Shown: positions 8,693 through 17,935 of the stretch, piece by piece | Numbering within the stretch: the first letter of the stretch is position 1 | How the letters are laid out: each line of letters begins with the position of its first letter | Assembly: GCF_019049285.1 (NCBI RefSeq) | Contig: NZ_JAGMUL010000058.1 | Coordinates: 186,001-250,000, forward strand | DNA from: Streptomyces sp. AC550_RSS872 | GTDB lineage: Bacteria; Actinomycetota; Actinomycetes; Streptomycetales; Streptomycetaceae | DNA: 64,000 bases | Direction of reading: 5' to 3' | The notes under the pieces: generated by a model | The model's database searches: none | The model's input: only the letters and a program-made list of their open reading frames with translations | Told to the model about the DNA's origin: nothing | Program-made: the position numbers and the translations under genes

Positions 8693-9314
8693 CTGGGACT
8701 CGAACGTCTGCCCAGACTCTCGGGACCGGGTGTGCCGTGTCGTCGTGCGGCTGCCGACAATCGCCGGTACTGAGAACGCAGTACGGGCGGGGCGAAGGGT
8801 CCACCCAAGGGACCAGGCCCGGGGAGCGTCGGTCGTACGGCGCTCACTCGCTGCCTGGTCCCCCGCGCGCCGGTGGGGCGCTCGGCCGAGGCTCGGCCGA
8901 AAGGCGCCACCTCGGGTACATGGTCGCTGCCACCCGTGCACGCGCCAGCCTCCGCCGTCAGGGATACGGCCTGGCCAAGGGCCTACTTTCGGTCCCTGTG
9001 CCTGCTTTCGGTCCTTCGGCTGATCAGCGTTCCGGCCTGGGCCCGCTCGAAGGCGATCCTGTAGGAGAGCGGTGCTCCAGCCCGAGTTCGGTCGTGGCGC
9101 CGGTATCGGCTGGCCCACTTCGACGCACACGCCCGGGAAACAGAGTGAGTCGTCATCGCGGGTGCGCGTAACGCTGCCCGCGCCGGGACGCGAGGGAATT
9201 TCCGCGCCCTCAACTCCCCGGCAACCTTTCGGGCCTCGGCGACCACTGACACACGGACGACTCCGACTCCCTCCCCAGGAACCCCAGCCCCACCCACCCC
9301 GTAAGGACTCACCC
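8693..9314. other. Gene-free stretch upstream of the expansin-like gene
   Basis: About 620 bases between two divergent genes. All open frames here have poor codon bias. It presumably holds both promoters. The last 150 bases before the expansin start are C-rich with short G/C inverted repeats (CCCGCGCCGGGACGCG...), which could form a structured leader, but I cannot assign a riboswitch class. Confidence 0.4.
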
Positions 9315-10280
9315 GTGGCATCCCCTTCCCACCGCCGGCCACCCCGCAAGTGGCGCGGCGCCCTCGTCCCCGCGGTGGTCGTGGCGGCCGTCGCACTCGC
9401 CGCGTCCCTCCTCATGGCCCTGCGCCCCGACGGCACCTCCACGGCCGGCCACACCGCGACCACGCCCACCGCCGACAGCAGGTCGGCACCCGCGCGGACG
9501 ACACCGAGCCCGAGACCGACCCCCAAGCCGAAACCGTCCAAGGCGTCCCCGACCCCCAGCACCACGAGGACCACCCCACCGCCCGGCAAGCCGACCGCAC
9601 CCCCGGCGGACTCCGCGGCCAAGTCCACCACCCCGCAGCGCGCTTCGGGCTCGGCCCCACTGGCGGGCCGTATCCGCCCCGGTGCCAGCTACGAAGGAGT
9701 CGCCACCTTCTACGACGCCGGAAACGGCAACGGCGCCTGCCTGTACGGCCCCACCGCCGACGTCATGACGGCGGCGATGAACCACACCGACTACGAGACG
9801 TCCAAGGCCTGCGGGGCGCACGTCCTGGTCCGCGCGGCGAACGGCGCCTCGGTCACCGTCCGCATCACCAACGAGTGCCCCCTGCCCTGCGCTCCCGGCC
9901 AACTCGACCTCAGCGCCCAGGCGTTCGCCAAGCTCGCGACGCCTTCGACCGGTCGCATACCGGTCACCTGGAGCCTGCTGAGCCCTGGCACGTCCGACAA
10001 GATCGCGATCCGCTACAAGACCGGTTCCAGCGTCCACTGGTGCGCCATCCAGGCGCTGGACCACCGCAACCCGCTGGCCCGCCTGGAGGTCCGTGACGCG
10101 GGCGGCACGTGGCGCCAGCTCCCTCGCACCGACTACAACTACTTCCTCTCCGAGCAGGGGAGCGGATGCGGGGGCGCGATCAGGATCACGGACATCTACG
10201 GGGAGACGTTGACGGTGAAGGGGATCGCGATACGCCCGGACGTCGTGCAACCGACGGGGGTCCAGTTCGCGGCGCGCTGA
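9315..10280 (+). CDS. Expansin-like secreted or membrane-anchored protein (DPBB plus CBM63-like domains)
   Basis: Cell-wall-loosening type protein of about 321 residues. An N-terminal membrane anchor or signal segment (ALVPAVVVAAVALAASLLM) is followed by a 70-residue Thr/Pro/Ser/Lys-rich linker. A double-psi beta-barrel then begins at YEGVATFYDAGNGNGACLYG and contains the ITNECPLPC stretch typical of bacterial expansins. The C-terminal carbohydrate-binding part begins near VTWSLLSPG. GTG at 9315 is chosen because AAGGA lies nine bases upstream; the frame is open further up but not coding-like. A clean hairpin follows the stop at 10316. Confidence 0.85.
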   Translation: MASPSHRRPPRKWRGALVPAVVVAAVALAASLLMALRPDGTSTAGHTATTPTADSRSAPARTTPSPRPTPKPKPSKASPTPSTTRTTPPPGKPTAPPADSAAKSTTPQRASGSAPLAGRIRPGASYEGVATFYDAGNGNGACLYGPTADVMTAAMNHTDYETSKACGAHVLVRAANGASVTVRITNECPLPCAPGQLDLSAQAFAKLATPSTGRIPVTWSLLSPGTSDKIAIRYKTGSSVHWCAIQALDHRNPLARLEVRDAGGTWRQLPRTDYNYFLSEQGSGCGGAIRITDIYGETLTVKGIAIRPDVVQPTGVQFAAR

Positions 10281-10315
10281 CCCGCAGGCGGTAGGCGCCA
10301 CGGCCATCCCGTGAC

Positions 10316-10342
10316 TTCAGGGGGTGTGCGCGACCCCCTGAA
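10316..10342 (+). terminator. Hairpin terminator after the expansin-like gene
   Basis: Perfect 10-bp stem TTCAGGGGGT/ACCCCCTGAA with a 7-base loop, 36 bases past the stop codon. No U-tract, as is common in Streptomyces. Confidence 0.6.
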
Positions 10343-10494
10343 CGAGCGGAGACGACGGAGCATGAACAGCCGTACGGGAGGCCCTCGCCGGGTGCCCGGG
10401 CGGCGGCGGGGCGGCGCCCCGCGCAGACCGTGGAGATCGCCGGAACGGCGGAATGACCGACGGTGCCCGTCGGCCGCCAAAGGGCCAAAGGGGA

Positions 10495-10525
10495 GGAACC
10501 CCGGCCGACGTGCGGCCGGGGTTCC
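10495..10525 (-). terminator. Hairpin terminator after the GH62 gene
   Basis: Perfect 13-bp stem GGAACCCCGGCCG/CGGCCGGGGTTCC with a 5-base loop, 25 bases beyond the GH62 stop. It is flanked by AA and TT, so it could work in both directions. Confidence 0.75.
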
Positions 10526-10549
10526 TTCAGGCGGTGCGTATCAGACGGG

Positions 10550-11998
10550 TCAGCGCTGAAGGGTGAGGACACCCGGCCGGTACGGCCACTTCAAGTAGTC
10601 GGTGCCGCTCGCGGTGGCGCCCCTGCCCTGGTACAGGAATTGCAGGTTGCAGGGGTCGATGGTCTTGGTCTGGTCGGGGTTGTTGCGGACCAGGTCACCG
10701 TGGCTGATGTCGTTGGTCCAGGTGGCACCGCTGTTGGCCTTGCCCGCGAAGGGGTTGCTCTCGGTGCCGGCCTGCTCGGTCCAGGTCCCGTTCAGGCTGG
10801 TGGCGGTGAACGAGCGGAAGTAGCGCCCGTTCGCGCCCTTCGCCTCGACGATCATGAGGTACTGGTTCTGGCCCTGGACCTTGTAGACCTCCGGCGCCTC
10901 GAACAGCTTGTCCTCCGTGTCACTCAGGACCGTCGTGTACGACGAGCCGAAGTTACCGGGGAAGTTTCCGATCGGCATGCTCGCCTTGTAGATCTTGCCG
11001 TTGTCACCGGCGAAGAACAGGTACATGTTCTGGTCGTCTGCGATCAGGGTCTGGTCGATCGGGCCGGTGGGGGAGCCGTCGGTGGGGGAGGCGACCTTGG
11101 TGGGCAGGGTGCCGGTGAACAGCGGCTGCGGCGCGGACCAGCTGTTGGGGTCGGTCGGGTTGCTCGACGTGCGGTAGTTGAAGGGCCAGCCGCCGGCCCA
11201 CTGGGAGGCCATCACCCAGATGTTCTTGGGCGCGAAGTAGAACAGCGTGGGCGCCACCGCGCCCTGGCTCATGGCGGTCTGGGGGGCCGTCGCCATGTCC
11301 GACCAGTTCGTGAAGGCACCGAAGCCCATCGAGCGCCAGTTGGTGCCGTCGGAGTACGTCCCGTAGACCAGGTGCTTGCCCTGGTACGTCACGGTGGTGA
11401 AGTCCTTCAGCGCGGACCACCCGTTCGCCGGCTGCGCCAGCGCGCCGGTCGAGGTCCACCGGTACGTCGACGGCAGAGAACACGTGGTGCCCGACGCGGA
11501 CAGGCCGGACCACTTCTGGTTGCTGCCGCCGTTGCACGTCGCGATCTCCACCGCAGTGCCGTTGGCGGTACCGGCACCCACGACGCTCAGGCACAGCCCT
11601 GACTCCACGCCGACGACCGTGCCGTCGCCGTTCACCCGCCACTGCTGGTTCGTACCGCCGTTGCAGTCCCAGATCACCGGCCGGGTTCCGGACGTGGTGG
11701 CGTGGCCAGGGACGTCCAGACACTTGTTGCCGTACACGGTCAGCTGGTTGCTGTCCGTCAGCGTCCACTGCTGGTTGTTCCCGCCCCAGCAGTCCCAGAT
11801 CTGGGTGCTGGTGCCATTGGTCTGACTGGCGCCCGGCACGTCGAGACACCGGTTGGAGCCGGCGCCGCGCAGGGCGCCGCTGGTGGCCGCCTGGGCGGCC
11901 GGGCCGGCGACCAGCAGCGCCGCCGCCGAGACGATGGTCGCGGTCGTTGCGGCGAGAACCGCGGACGGACGTCTGCGGCTGGAGCTGAGTCTGTGCAT
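10550..11998 (-). CDS. Secreted GH62 alpha-L-arabinofuranosidase with N-terminal ricin-type CBM13
   Basis: Removes arabinofuranosyl side chains from arabinoxylan. Domain order in 482 residues: signal peptide (1-38, ending AQAATS); a ricin-B beta-trefoil CBM13 (about 40-165) with three repeats each carrying a CLDVPG/CLSVVG and QQW or QKW element; then a GH62 five-bladed propeller (about 175-482) with KHLVYGTYSDG, APKNIWVMASQWAGGWPF, EDKLFEAPEVYK and ISHGDLVRNNPDQ stretches. The architecture matches known Streptomyces GH62 enzymes. It has its own terminator, and inverted and direct repeats lie upstream that may bind a regulator. Confidence 0.9.
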   Translation of the reverse strand: MHRLSSSRRRPSAVLAATTATIVSAAALLVAGPAAQAATSGALRGAGSNRCLDVPGASQTNGTSTQIWDCWGGNNQQWTLTDSNQLTVYGNKCLDVPGHATTSGTRPVIWDCNGGTNQQWRVNGDGTVVGVESGLCLSVVGAGTANGTAVEIATCNGGSNQKWSGLSASGTTCSLPSTYRWTSTGALAQPANGWSALKDFTTVTYQGKHLVYGTYSDGTNWRSMGFGAFTNWSDMATAPQTAMSQGAVAPTLFYFAPKNIWVMASQWAGGWPFNYRTSSNPTDPNSWSAPQPLFTGTLPTKVASPTDGSPTGPIDQTLIADDQNMYLFFAGDNGKIYKASMPIGNFPGNFGSSYTTVLSDTEDKLFEAPEVYKVQGQNQYLMIVEAKGANGRYFRSFTATSLNGTWTEQAGTESNPFAGKANSGATWTNDISHGDLVRNNPDQTKTIDPCNLQFLYQGRGATASGTDYLKWPYRPGVLTLQR

Positions 11999-12079
11999 GG
12001 GGACCTCGTGTTTCTGAGGGCGCGGCTCTGCCGGTCCCTGGGAGGCTGTGCGAAGGGTGGTGCTGCACGACCCCGCTTA

Positions 12080-12097
12080 TGTTCGTCATTTCGAACA
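12080..12097. promoter_or_regulatory. Inverted repeat upstream of GH62
   Basis: TGTTCG-N6-CGAACA, centred about 90 bases upstream of the GH62 ATG, in an AT-rich patch. Spacing and symmetry suit a dimeric regulator. The regulator is not identified. Confidence 0.5.
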
Positions 12098-12161
12098 CAG
12101 GTCGTAGTATCGAGCAAGTGGATAATAAAGATCCGGCCACCGGCGTCAATACTTCTCACAG

Positions 12162-12193
12162 AATTCACGAGCCAGAAAATTCATGAGCCGGAA
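12162..12193. repeat. Two tandem 16-bp direct repeats upstream of GH62
   Basis: AATTCACGAGCCAGAA followed immediately by AATTCATGAGCCGGAA (14 of 16 positions match). They lie about 165-195 bases upstream of the GH62 start and could be activator sites. Confidence 0.5.
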
Positions 12194-12458
12194 AGGGGTC
12201 TAGACCTCGCCATCCTCGACAGCCGTCGTAACGACGGCGATCCGTCTGCCGCTGGATCTCACCTGCCCGGTCGGTAGCCCCGCTGTACTCCCGGGTTGAC
12301 GGAGCGGCGTAGCTGTAGCGGGCCCGTGGCGAGCAGGTGGCGGGTGGGGTAGGTCATGCTCGGTCACGTGGCCGGTGCGACACGGGCCACGGCCCATTTC
12401 ACGACGTCGGCGGGGGCGGACTTGGATAGGTGCTCAGCGCGTCTCCGTGTAAGGCCGG

Positions 12459-12833
12459 TCAGACTCGGTGTCTCTTCGGGCAGTTTCGGAGGTTTCCGTT
12501 CTTCGAGAGGAGAATAGGGAGGGGTGGACCGTCGAGCAGGTGAAGGCGCAGGCCCAGCCCGATGTGCGCGCACCGGTTGTGCAGGTCGATGCCCCAGAGC
12601 GTCGCCGTGCCGACCAGCGTGCCGCCGGCCAGCTCCACCACGGAGAACGGGACGGACGCCTCCTTCGTGTCGTCCACCACGAGCTGCGGATCCTTGACGC
12701 CTGGCGTGATCGGCCGCCACGGCCCGCCTTCGGCCCGCGAGGCGTTGACCACGTCGTCGTAGAGCTCGGCCCGCAGGCCCGGTATGTCGTCCTCGTGCCG
12801 GGCCCTGAGCCCGACCTTGTCGCCCTTCAGCAT
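12459..12833 (-). pseudogene. C-terminally truncated GNAT acetyltransferase
   Basis: The first about 90 residues read as a GNAT N-terminal half: MLKGDKVGLRARHEDDIPGL, a beta-strand VPFSVVELAGGTLVGTATLWG, then DLHNRCAHIGLGL, which normally leads into the acetyl-CoA-binding R/Q-x2-G-x-G/A loop. Here the loop and the rest of the domain are missing, replaced by an unrelated tail (LLDGPPLPILLSKNGNL). A different minus frame (ending SAPADVVKWAVARVAPAT) follows the junction and may be the end of another gene. Probably a deletion junction and non-functional. Confidence 0.65.
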
Positions 12834-12866
12834 GCGGGAGAACGTCCAGTCAAGGGCCCGCCGGCC

Positions 12867-13241
12867 TCAGTGGAGGCAGAAGCAGAACGGATGGCCGGCC
12901 GGGTCCGCGTAGACGCGCCAGTTGGCCCCCGGGCGCAGCTGGTCCGTCCGCTCCAGCACGGTCGCGCCGAGCGCGAGCGCCCGCTTCTCCTCCGCGTCGA
13001 GGTCGTCCACGTCGAAGTCCAGATGGACCTGCTGCGGGTGCTCCTGCCCGGGCCACTCGGGCGGCCGGTAACCCTCCGCCCGCTGACAGGCCAACGGCGT
13101 CCCCTCGAACCCGTGCACCTCGACCCACTCGGGCGCCTCGGGGTCCGCGACCACCCGGCCCCCGAGCAGCTCCGCGTAGAACTCCGCGAGCCGTAGCGGA
13201 TCTGCACAGTCCAGCGCGACCGCCTGCAACTTCCGGATCAC
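12867..13241 (-). CDS. VOC-family (glyoxalase/bleomycin-resistance-like) protein
   Basis: Single vicinal-oxygen-chelate domain of about 124 residues: IRKLQAVALDCADPLRLAEF at the start, a central QQVHLDFDVDDLDAEEKRA strand-helix, and the end ADPAGHPFCFCLH. Such proteins are dioxygenases, isomerases or drug-binding proteins; the reaction is not readable. GTG at 13241 has GAGGGG about eight bases upstream and gives the common start (M)IRKLQ; an alternative GTG lies at 13250. Confidence 0.8.
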   Translation of the reverse strand: MIRKLQAVALDCADPLRLAEFYAELLGGRVVADPEAPEWVEVHGFEGTPLACQRAEGYRPPEWPGQEHPQQVHLDFDVDDLDAEEKRALALGATVLERTDQLRPGANWRVYADPAGHPFCFCLH

Positions 13242-13417
13242 TTCCGACACCCCTCGCTTCTTCGGCCGCTCTTGCGACGCTCCGTACGGAAGGGGGCGTA
13301 CCCGCCGCTGCGGGAGGCATGCGCGGCGGCGTGCCGGACGGCGCCGGGCTTCACCCGGCAGGGAGGCGGAACGGGGGACGCCGCGATGCGTCCCACCACG
13401 CCCCGCCCTGAGCAGCC

Positions 13418-13672
13418 TCAGGCGCGGCGGCGTTGATCACGTCGGTTCTTGCGGGCCGCGGCGAGCGCAACCTTCATCCCGGGCCGCTCGCGCACGCGGA
13501 TGCTGTTGCACCCCTGGAACGGGCCGGTGCACTCAGAGACTTCGAGGGTGTCGACCTACGACGGGAACTCCCGGGTGCGGGTCCGGACGGGGGCGTGGCC
13601 GAGACGGCTCGCCGTCGCCACCCCCGCGACGCTGATCAGCTGGTCGCCGAGCAGACGTACTACCGGTGACAC
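13418..13672 (-). pseudogene. Small gene interrupted by an in-frame TAG
   Basis: One minus-strand frame with strong GC3 bias runs from a GTG at 13672 (SPVVRLLGDQLISVAGVATA...TREFPS) to a TAG at 13556-13558 and continues in the same frame (VDTLEVSECTGPFQGCNSI, then RVRERPGMKVALAAARKNR) to TGA at 13418. The TAG could be TAC with one base changed, giving FPSYVDTLE. No family recognised. It lies directly downstream of, and in the same frame as, the STAND gene stop (13715). Confidence 0.45.
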
Positions 13673-13714
13673 AGTGATCGCGGCCCGGGTGATCAGTGCT
13701 TCGCTCGCGTGCGC

Positions 13715-16700
13715 TCAGGGTCGGCAAAGCTGCCGGTAGGGGACTTCGGGGAGGAATTTGTTCCAAGCGGCTGGGGACAGCGGAGCTCCGGCGCGTGCGC
13801 ACACCGAGTCGACGGCTCGGTCCGGATCGATGTCGTACTTCTGCCACGGCACGTGTTCCCCCGCGGCATACAGCGTGCCGCCGTCCGGGCTGAAGGCCAG
13901 GGACAGGATGCCGTCGCCCGGAGTGCGCAGGGCCGGGCCGAGGGGTTGTTGGGAGGTCATGTCCCACAGCTGGAGGGTGCCCTGGTTCCCGGCGACGGCG
14001 AGGGCGCTGCCGTCCGGGGAGAAGACCACCGCGGTCGCCCCCTCGAATTCGCCGGGTGCGGCGCGCGAGAGGGTGCCGGACAATGTGCCCAGCGGAGTAC
14101 GCAGGGTGCCGTCCCACAGGGAAACCTTTCCCCAGTCCGTCGCCACGGCGATCCGGCGGGCGTCCGGGCTGACCGCGAACAGGCACTCGATGCATTCCCC
14201 GAGTGCGTCGGGCAGGGTCTTGCCGTCGGACACCCTCATCAGGGCACCGGTGTCCGTCAGGAGCTTCGTGCCGTCGGCGCTGAGCGCGCGGATTCTCCGG
14301 ACCTCCTCGCCGCGGTTGCCACGGTTCGGCTCGGGCAGGGTGCGCAGCCGCTTTCCGCTGCGGGTGTCCCAGACCTCGATTCCGGTATCGGCTCCGGTGG
14401 TCATCGCTTCCCGTCCGTCCGGGCTGAGGGCCACTGCCATGAATCCGAAGTCCGAGTTCCCGGGGGTGAGTGCCCTGACCTGCCGGTTTCTTCTCGTATC
14501 CCATACGCGGATCCCGTCTGCGCCGTACGGGATGGGCGACTCGTCGAGGCCGTAGGCGAAGCGGTCCCCGTCGGTGCTCAGCGACATGTCCAGGAAGCGG
14601 TCGTCGTCCTCGGCTGGGGCAGGCCGCTCAATCCCGGGAACATCCGCCGTGGCCTTGCCGGTGCGCGCGTCGAGCAGAGTGAAGCGAACGGCCCGGGCGC
14701 CCGCGCGGGCCAGAGCCAGTGTGCTGCCGTCCGCGCTGAACGTGGCGTTGTCGACGGTGTCCGCACGCCACGACGAGATGACGGACCTGCCCAGATCGAG
14801 CGTATGCACCACGAGTCGGGTACCGCTCCCGTTTCCGACGTAGCGGATCGCACGGGAACTCATGTCGAGTTCGATGGTGGCGGGGTCCCCGTACTCGTCG
14901 GCCAGCGCGTGGCGGAAGACCGGGGCCTGCGGCCGGTCAAGGCGCCAGAGCAGGATCTCGTTCCTGCCCGCGCCCGCCACGAACTCCCCGTCATCACTGA
15001 AGGCATACTGCCCGGGGGACGTCTGGCTGAGCATGGGCAGCTCCTTCCCGGAGGAGAGCCGCCAGCGTCGCAGTCCCTGCTCATCCGGCACCGCCAGGGT
15101 GTCCCCGTCGGGCGCGAAGTGTATGTCCCACGTGGTCGAGCAGGGCACTTGCGTGATCCACTCGGCAGCCGACCGGCGGTCCTGGCGCAGGTCCCATAGC
15201 TCGGCGCGGCCATCGTCGGTGCAGTAAGCCAGCAGGCGGGCGTCCACGCTGACGTCCGCCATCAGCACATGGGGGGCGTCCGGGGCGGAGAGCAGCCGCC
15301 GCCCGGTGCGCGTGTCCCACACCTCTGTGCCCCCGTCGTCGGTGCTGAAGTACATCGCCCGCCCACTGCTGCTGAATCCCACGGAGGACGAGGTGGAGTC
15401 GGAGTCGGATCGGGTGGGGCCGAAGGCGGGGCCGCGGTACCGTCCGGCGCGGATGTCCCACAAACGCACCTGCCTTCCGGCGCCCGTCGGGATGGCGACC
15501 GTCGCGCCGTCGGGGCTGTGTTGGACGCCTGCCTCCAGGTCCACGTCAAGCGGCAACGGGCGGTAGGTGCCGGTCACTCGGCCTGTCTCCGCGTCCTGCA
15601 CCGTGATGCGCCGCTTCTCGACGCTGGTGAAGGTGCGGCCGCCGTCGCTCAGGAACTGCGCGCCGTCGTAGTCGGAGGCCGGCCCCTCGAACCTCGCGCG
15701 CTCCCGCTGCTCCAGGGCGCCCATCAGCGCCGCCTTGGTCTCCGGAGTACGGCTCAGTTCCCAGGCGGCCACACTGAGTTGGAGTGCCAGCCGGGGATCG
15801 GAGGAGCGCAGCGCGTTCGCCGCGGTGGCGGCCTTGCGGGCCGCGGCGAGAACCCGCTGCTGGTCGCTCTGCTGAGTCTGCTGCCAGGCGACGACACCTG
15901 CCAGGAGGGCGAGCACCACCACCGCGGACAGCGAGCCGACCAGCGTGCGCAGCCGGCGTGTGGCCCGGGTCGCCGCCCGCCGCTCCTGATCGCGCGCTGC
16001 GGCACTCGCGGTGAGGAAGTCCGCCTCCAGCACAGTGAGGGCGCCCCTGTACTCGGGCGTGGCGAACGCCTCCTCGACCATGGCCAGCCGGGTGCCGCGG
16101 TACAGGGCTCCCGGGTCGCGGCCGAGTTCGTCCCAGGTGCGGGCCGCCTCGGTCAGCCGCCGGTGCACCCTGAGCTGTTCGCGTTTCTCGTCGATCCAGC
16201 CGGACAGCCGCGGCCAGGCGGTGATCAGCGCCTCGTGAGCGAGGTCGACGGTGTTCTGGTCGGTGGTGATCAGCCGCGCGCGGGCCAGCCGGTCCAGGAC
16301 CGGGGAGACGTCCGCAGCCTCGACAGGGATGTGCGCGGCCTCGACAGGGATGTGCGCGGCGCTCGTCGGACCGGGTGCGAAGTCGAGCTCGGAGCGGTCG
16401 ACGGGGCGGCGGGTGTCCTGCGATCCCTCGCCGGGGGTGATCAGCCGCAGCAGGACGAGGCGGGCGAGCTGGGCGTGCTCGGCGGAGAGCCCGGCGTAGA
16501 TGTCCTCGGCGGTCTGGGCGATGGCACCGTGGACGCCGCCCGCGGCCTCGTACGCTTCCTCGGTCAGTGCCCGGCCGCGGCGGCGCCGCCAGATCTCGCG
16601 CAGGACGTGGGACAGCAACGGCAGGCCACCGGGTTCGCCTGCGATCTCGTCGACGAGGCGGGCGGTGAGGGCGCGTTCGACGATGAGGCCCTTGGCCTGG

Positions 16701-17548
16701 GCCGGTTTGATGATCACTTCGCGCAGCTCGGCGGGGTCCATCGGGCCGACCAGCACGGTTGCGTCCTGTAGCGCGGAGGTCAGCCGGGGATGTGCGGCGC
16801 ACCGGCCGAGGAAGTCGGCGCGTACCGCGATCACTACGCGCAGCCGACTCGCTGAGTCGGTGGCGGCCAGGAGGCAGTCGATGAACTGGTCACGTTCACC
16901 GGGGTCCGTGCACAGGGTGTACAGCTCCTCGAACTGATCCACGATCAGCCACGTGTCACCGTCCCCATCCGCTGGCACCAGCCGCTGCCCATGTGTGCGC
17001 AGCGGCTGCTCTCCTGGAGTGAGCACGCGTACGGCAGCCGGCCGCGGCCCGGCGATGTCAGGGCTGCGCAGGAGCGGGATGAGGCCGGCACGCAGCAGGG
17101 AGGACTTGCCACTGCCCGACGGGCCGAAGACCGCGGTGAACCGGCCGGAGCAGGCCCGCTGGAACAGGCGCTCAGTGAGTCCGTCACGGCCGAAGAACAG
17201 AGCGGCATCGGCCGGTTCGAAACGGGCCAGCCCCCGATATGGGGACTCGGTGTCCCCGTCCTCGGCCTGGGGTTCGGCCGCCACCTCCGCGGCCGCCTCA
17301 CGCCACCGCCCCTCCCACTCGGCCGGGTCGCCGCCACAAGCCTGGGCATAGGCGCGGACGACCGGCAGGGTCGGCAGCCGCTCACCGCCGGCCGCCTGCG
17401 ACAGCGTGCTCGCCCCCTGCCCGGTGCGCTGCGCCATCACCCGGTACGACGGACTGCCGGCCTCCGAACGCAGCTTCCGTAACTCGGCGGCGAAACCCTG
17501 CACCGGCCCCTGACTCGCATCAAGTGGGCTTTCCGGACGCCCCGCCAT
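13715..17548 (-). CDS. HTH-STAND (nSTAND1) NTPase with C-terminal WD40 propellers, copy 1
   Basis: Signal-transduction ATPase of about 1277 residues. Order: an XRE-like helix-turn-helix (about 15-75); a YRGLARFEPADAALFFGRD linker; a STAND P-loop NTPase with Walker A GPSGSGKS at 142-149 and Walker B WLIVDQFEELY at 200-210; winged-helix and helical parts; a hydrophobic segment (about 535-556); then repeated WD40 blades (FSPDG...LWD patterns) to the end. STANDs of this form act as ligand-triggered switches and recur in bacterial conflict systems. ATG 17548 is used because GGAGG sits eight bases upstream. A 21-bp tandem duplication in the coding sequence gives AHIPVEA twice. Close paralogue at 56174-59959. 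Confidence 0.9.
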   Translation of the reverse strand: MAGRPESPLDASQGPVQGFAAELRKLRSEAGSPSYRVMAQRTGQGASTLSQAAGGERLPTLPVVRAYAQACGGDPAEWEGRWREAAAEVAAEPQAEDGDTESPYRGLARFEPADAALFFGRDGLTERLFQRACSGRFTAVFGPSGSGKSSLLRAGLIPLLRSPDIAGPRPAAVRVLTPGEQPLRTHGQRLVPADGDGDTWLIVDQFEELYTLCTDPGERDQFIDCLLAATDSASRLRVVIAVRADFLGRCAAHPRLTSALQDATVLVGPMDPAELREVIIKPAQAKGLIVERALTARLVDEIAGEPGGLPLLSHVLREIWRRRRGRALTEEAYEAAGGVHGAIAQTAEDIYAGLSAEHAQLARLVLLRLITPGEGSQDTRRPVDRSELDFAPGPTSAAHIPVEAAHIPVEAADVSPVLDRLARARLITTDQNTVDLAHEALITAWPRLSGWIDEKREQLRVHRRLTEAARTWDELGRDPGALYRGTRLAMVEEAFATPEYRGALTVLEADFLTASAAARDQERRAATRATRRLRTLVGSLSAVVVLALLAGVVAWQQTQQSDQQRVLAAARKAATAANALRSSDPRLALQLSVAAWELSRTPETKAALMGALEQRERARFEGPASDYDGAQFLSDGGRTFTSVEKRRITVQDAETGRVTGTYRPLPLDVDLEAGVQHSPDGATVAIPTGAGRQVRLWDIRAGRYRGPAFGPTRSDSDSTSSSVGFSSSGRAMYFSTDDGGTEVWDTRTGRRLLSAPDAPHVLMADVSVDARLLAYCTDDGRAELWDLRQDRRSAAEWITQVPCSTTWDIHFAPDGDTLAVPDEQGLRRWRLSSGKELPMLSQTSPGQYAFSDDGEFVAGAGRNEILLWRLDRPQAPVFRHALADEYGDPATIELDMSSRAIRYVGNGSGTRLVVHTLDLGRSVISSWRADTVDNATFSADGSTLALARAGARAVRFTLLDARTGKATADVPGIERPAPAEDDDRFLDMSLSTDGDRFAYGLDESPIPYGADGIRVWDTRRNRQVRALTPGNSDFGFMAVALSPDGREAMTTGADTGIEVWDTRSGKRLRTLPEPNRGNRGEEVRRIRALSADGTKLLTDTGALMRVSDGKTLPDALGECIECLFAVSPDARRIAVATDWGKVSLWDGTLRTPLGTLSGTLSRAAPGEFEGATAVVFSPDGSALAVAGNQGTLQLWDMTSQQPLGPALRTPGDGILSLAFSPDGGTLYAAGEHVPWQKYDIDPDRAVDSVCARAGAPLSPAAWNKFLPEVPYRQLCRP

Positions 17549-17935
17549 CGACAGCACCTCCACCGGTCACCCGCGTCCCCCGTGGATGCGGAGCAAGGTT
17601 CGTCAAACTATGCATCCCCGTGACACGAGGGCAATCCGAAAGCGCCTTCTTTGGCCAGCACTGCAATGACGTGCCCGTGACCTGCACCGCGGCCATTGAT
17701 CAGAGCGGCGGAACAGGCTGCCCATTCAATTCCGGCCCCGCTGAACTCGATGTCGTCAGCCCCGGATGCCCTGGCGCCGAGGGGGACGGAGCACGGCGGC
17801 CGTCTCGCAGGGGGGAGCAGGCGGCTGCCGTGTCCAGGGATCCGGGGCCGGCCCCATCAGGCGGGCCTCAAGGAGAACGGCCATCCCCATCGGCCTGCGT
17901 GCACAGGCCCGCAGCGAAGCAAAGGAGATGCAGCA
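17549..17935. other. STAND copy 1 upstream region
   Basis: No open frame with coding character. It should hold the STAND promoter (minus) and that of the truncated secreted gene (plus). It contains one copy of the TTGAT-N-ATCAA-type dyad described at 17696. Confidence 0.4.
17696..17729 (+). promoter_or_regulatory. Copy of the 33-34 bp dyad shared with the toxin genes
   Basis: TTGAT-N24-TTCAA with the inner GGAACAGGCTG and trailing TTCCGG resembling the copy before the ETX-like gene (GGAAAGGCTG, CTCC). It lies 207 bases upstream of the truncated secreted-protein gene and beside STAND copy 1. The weakest of the six copies. Confidence 0.45.

Larger units (their letters stand above)
11999..12458. 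other. Upstream region of the GH62 gene and spacer
   Basis: AT-richer than its surroundings at 12070-12200, where the GH62 promoter and two repeat motifs (annotated separately) lie. The rest, up to the GNAT pseudogene, holds only a 32-codon minus-strand frame (12259-12357) that I cannot support as a gene. Confidence 0.4.

Noticed and set aside
9160..9310. Riboswitch upstream of the expansin-like gene (c-di-AMP type considered)
   Set aside because: Cell-wall genes in Streptomyces often carry one, but I could not match the conserved core by eye. A covariance-model search would settle it.
12259..12357. 32-codon minus-strand ORF
   Set aside because: Too short, no ribosome-binding site or recognisable features.
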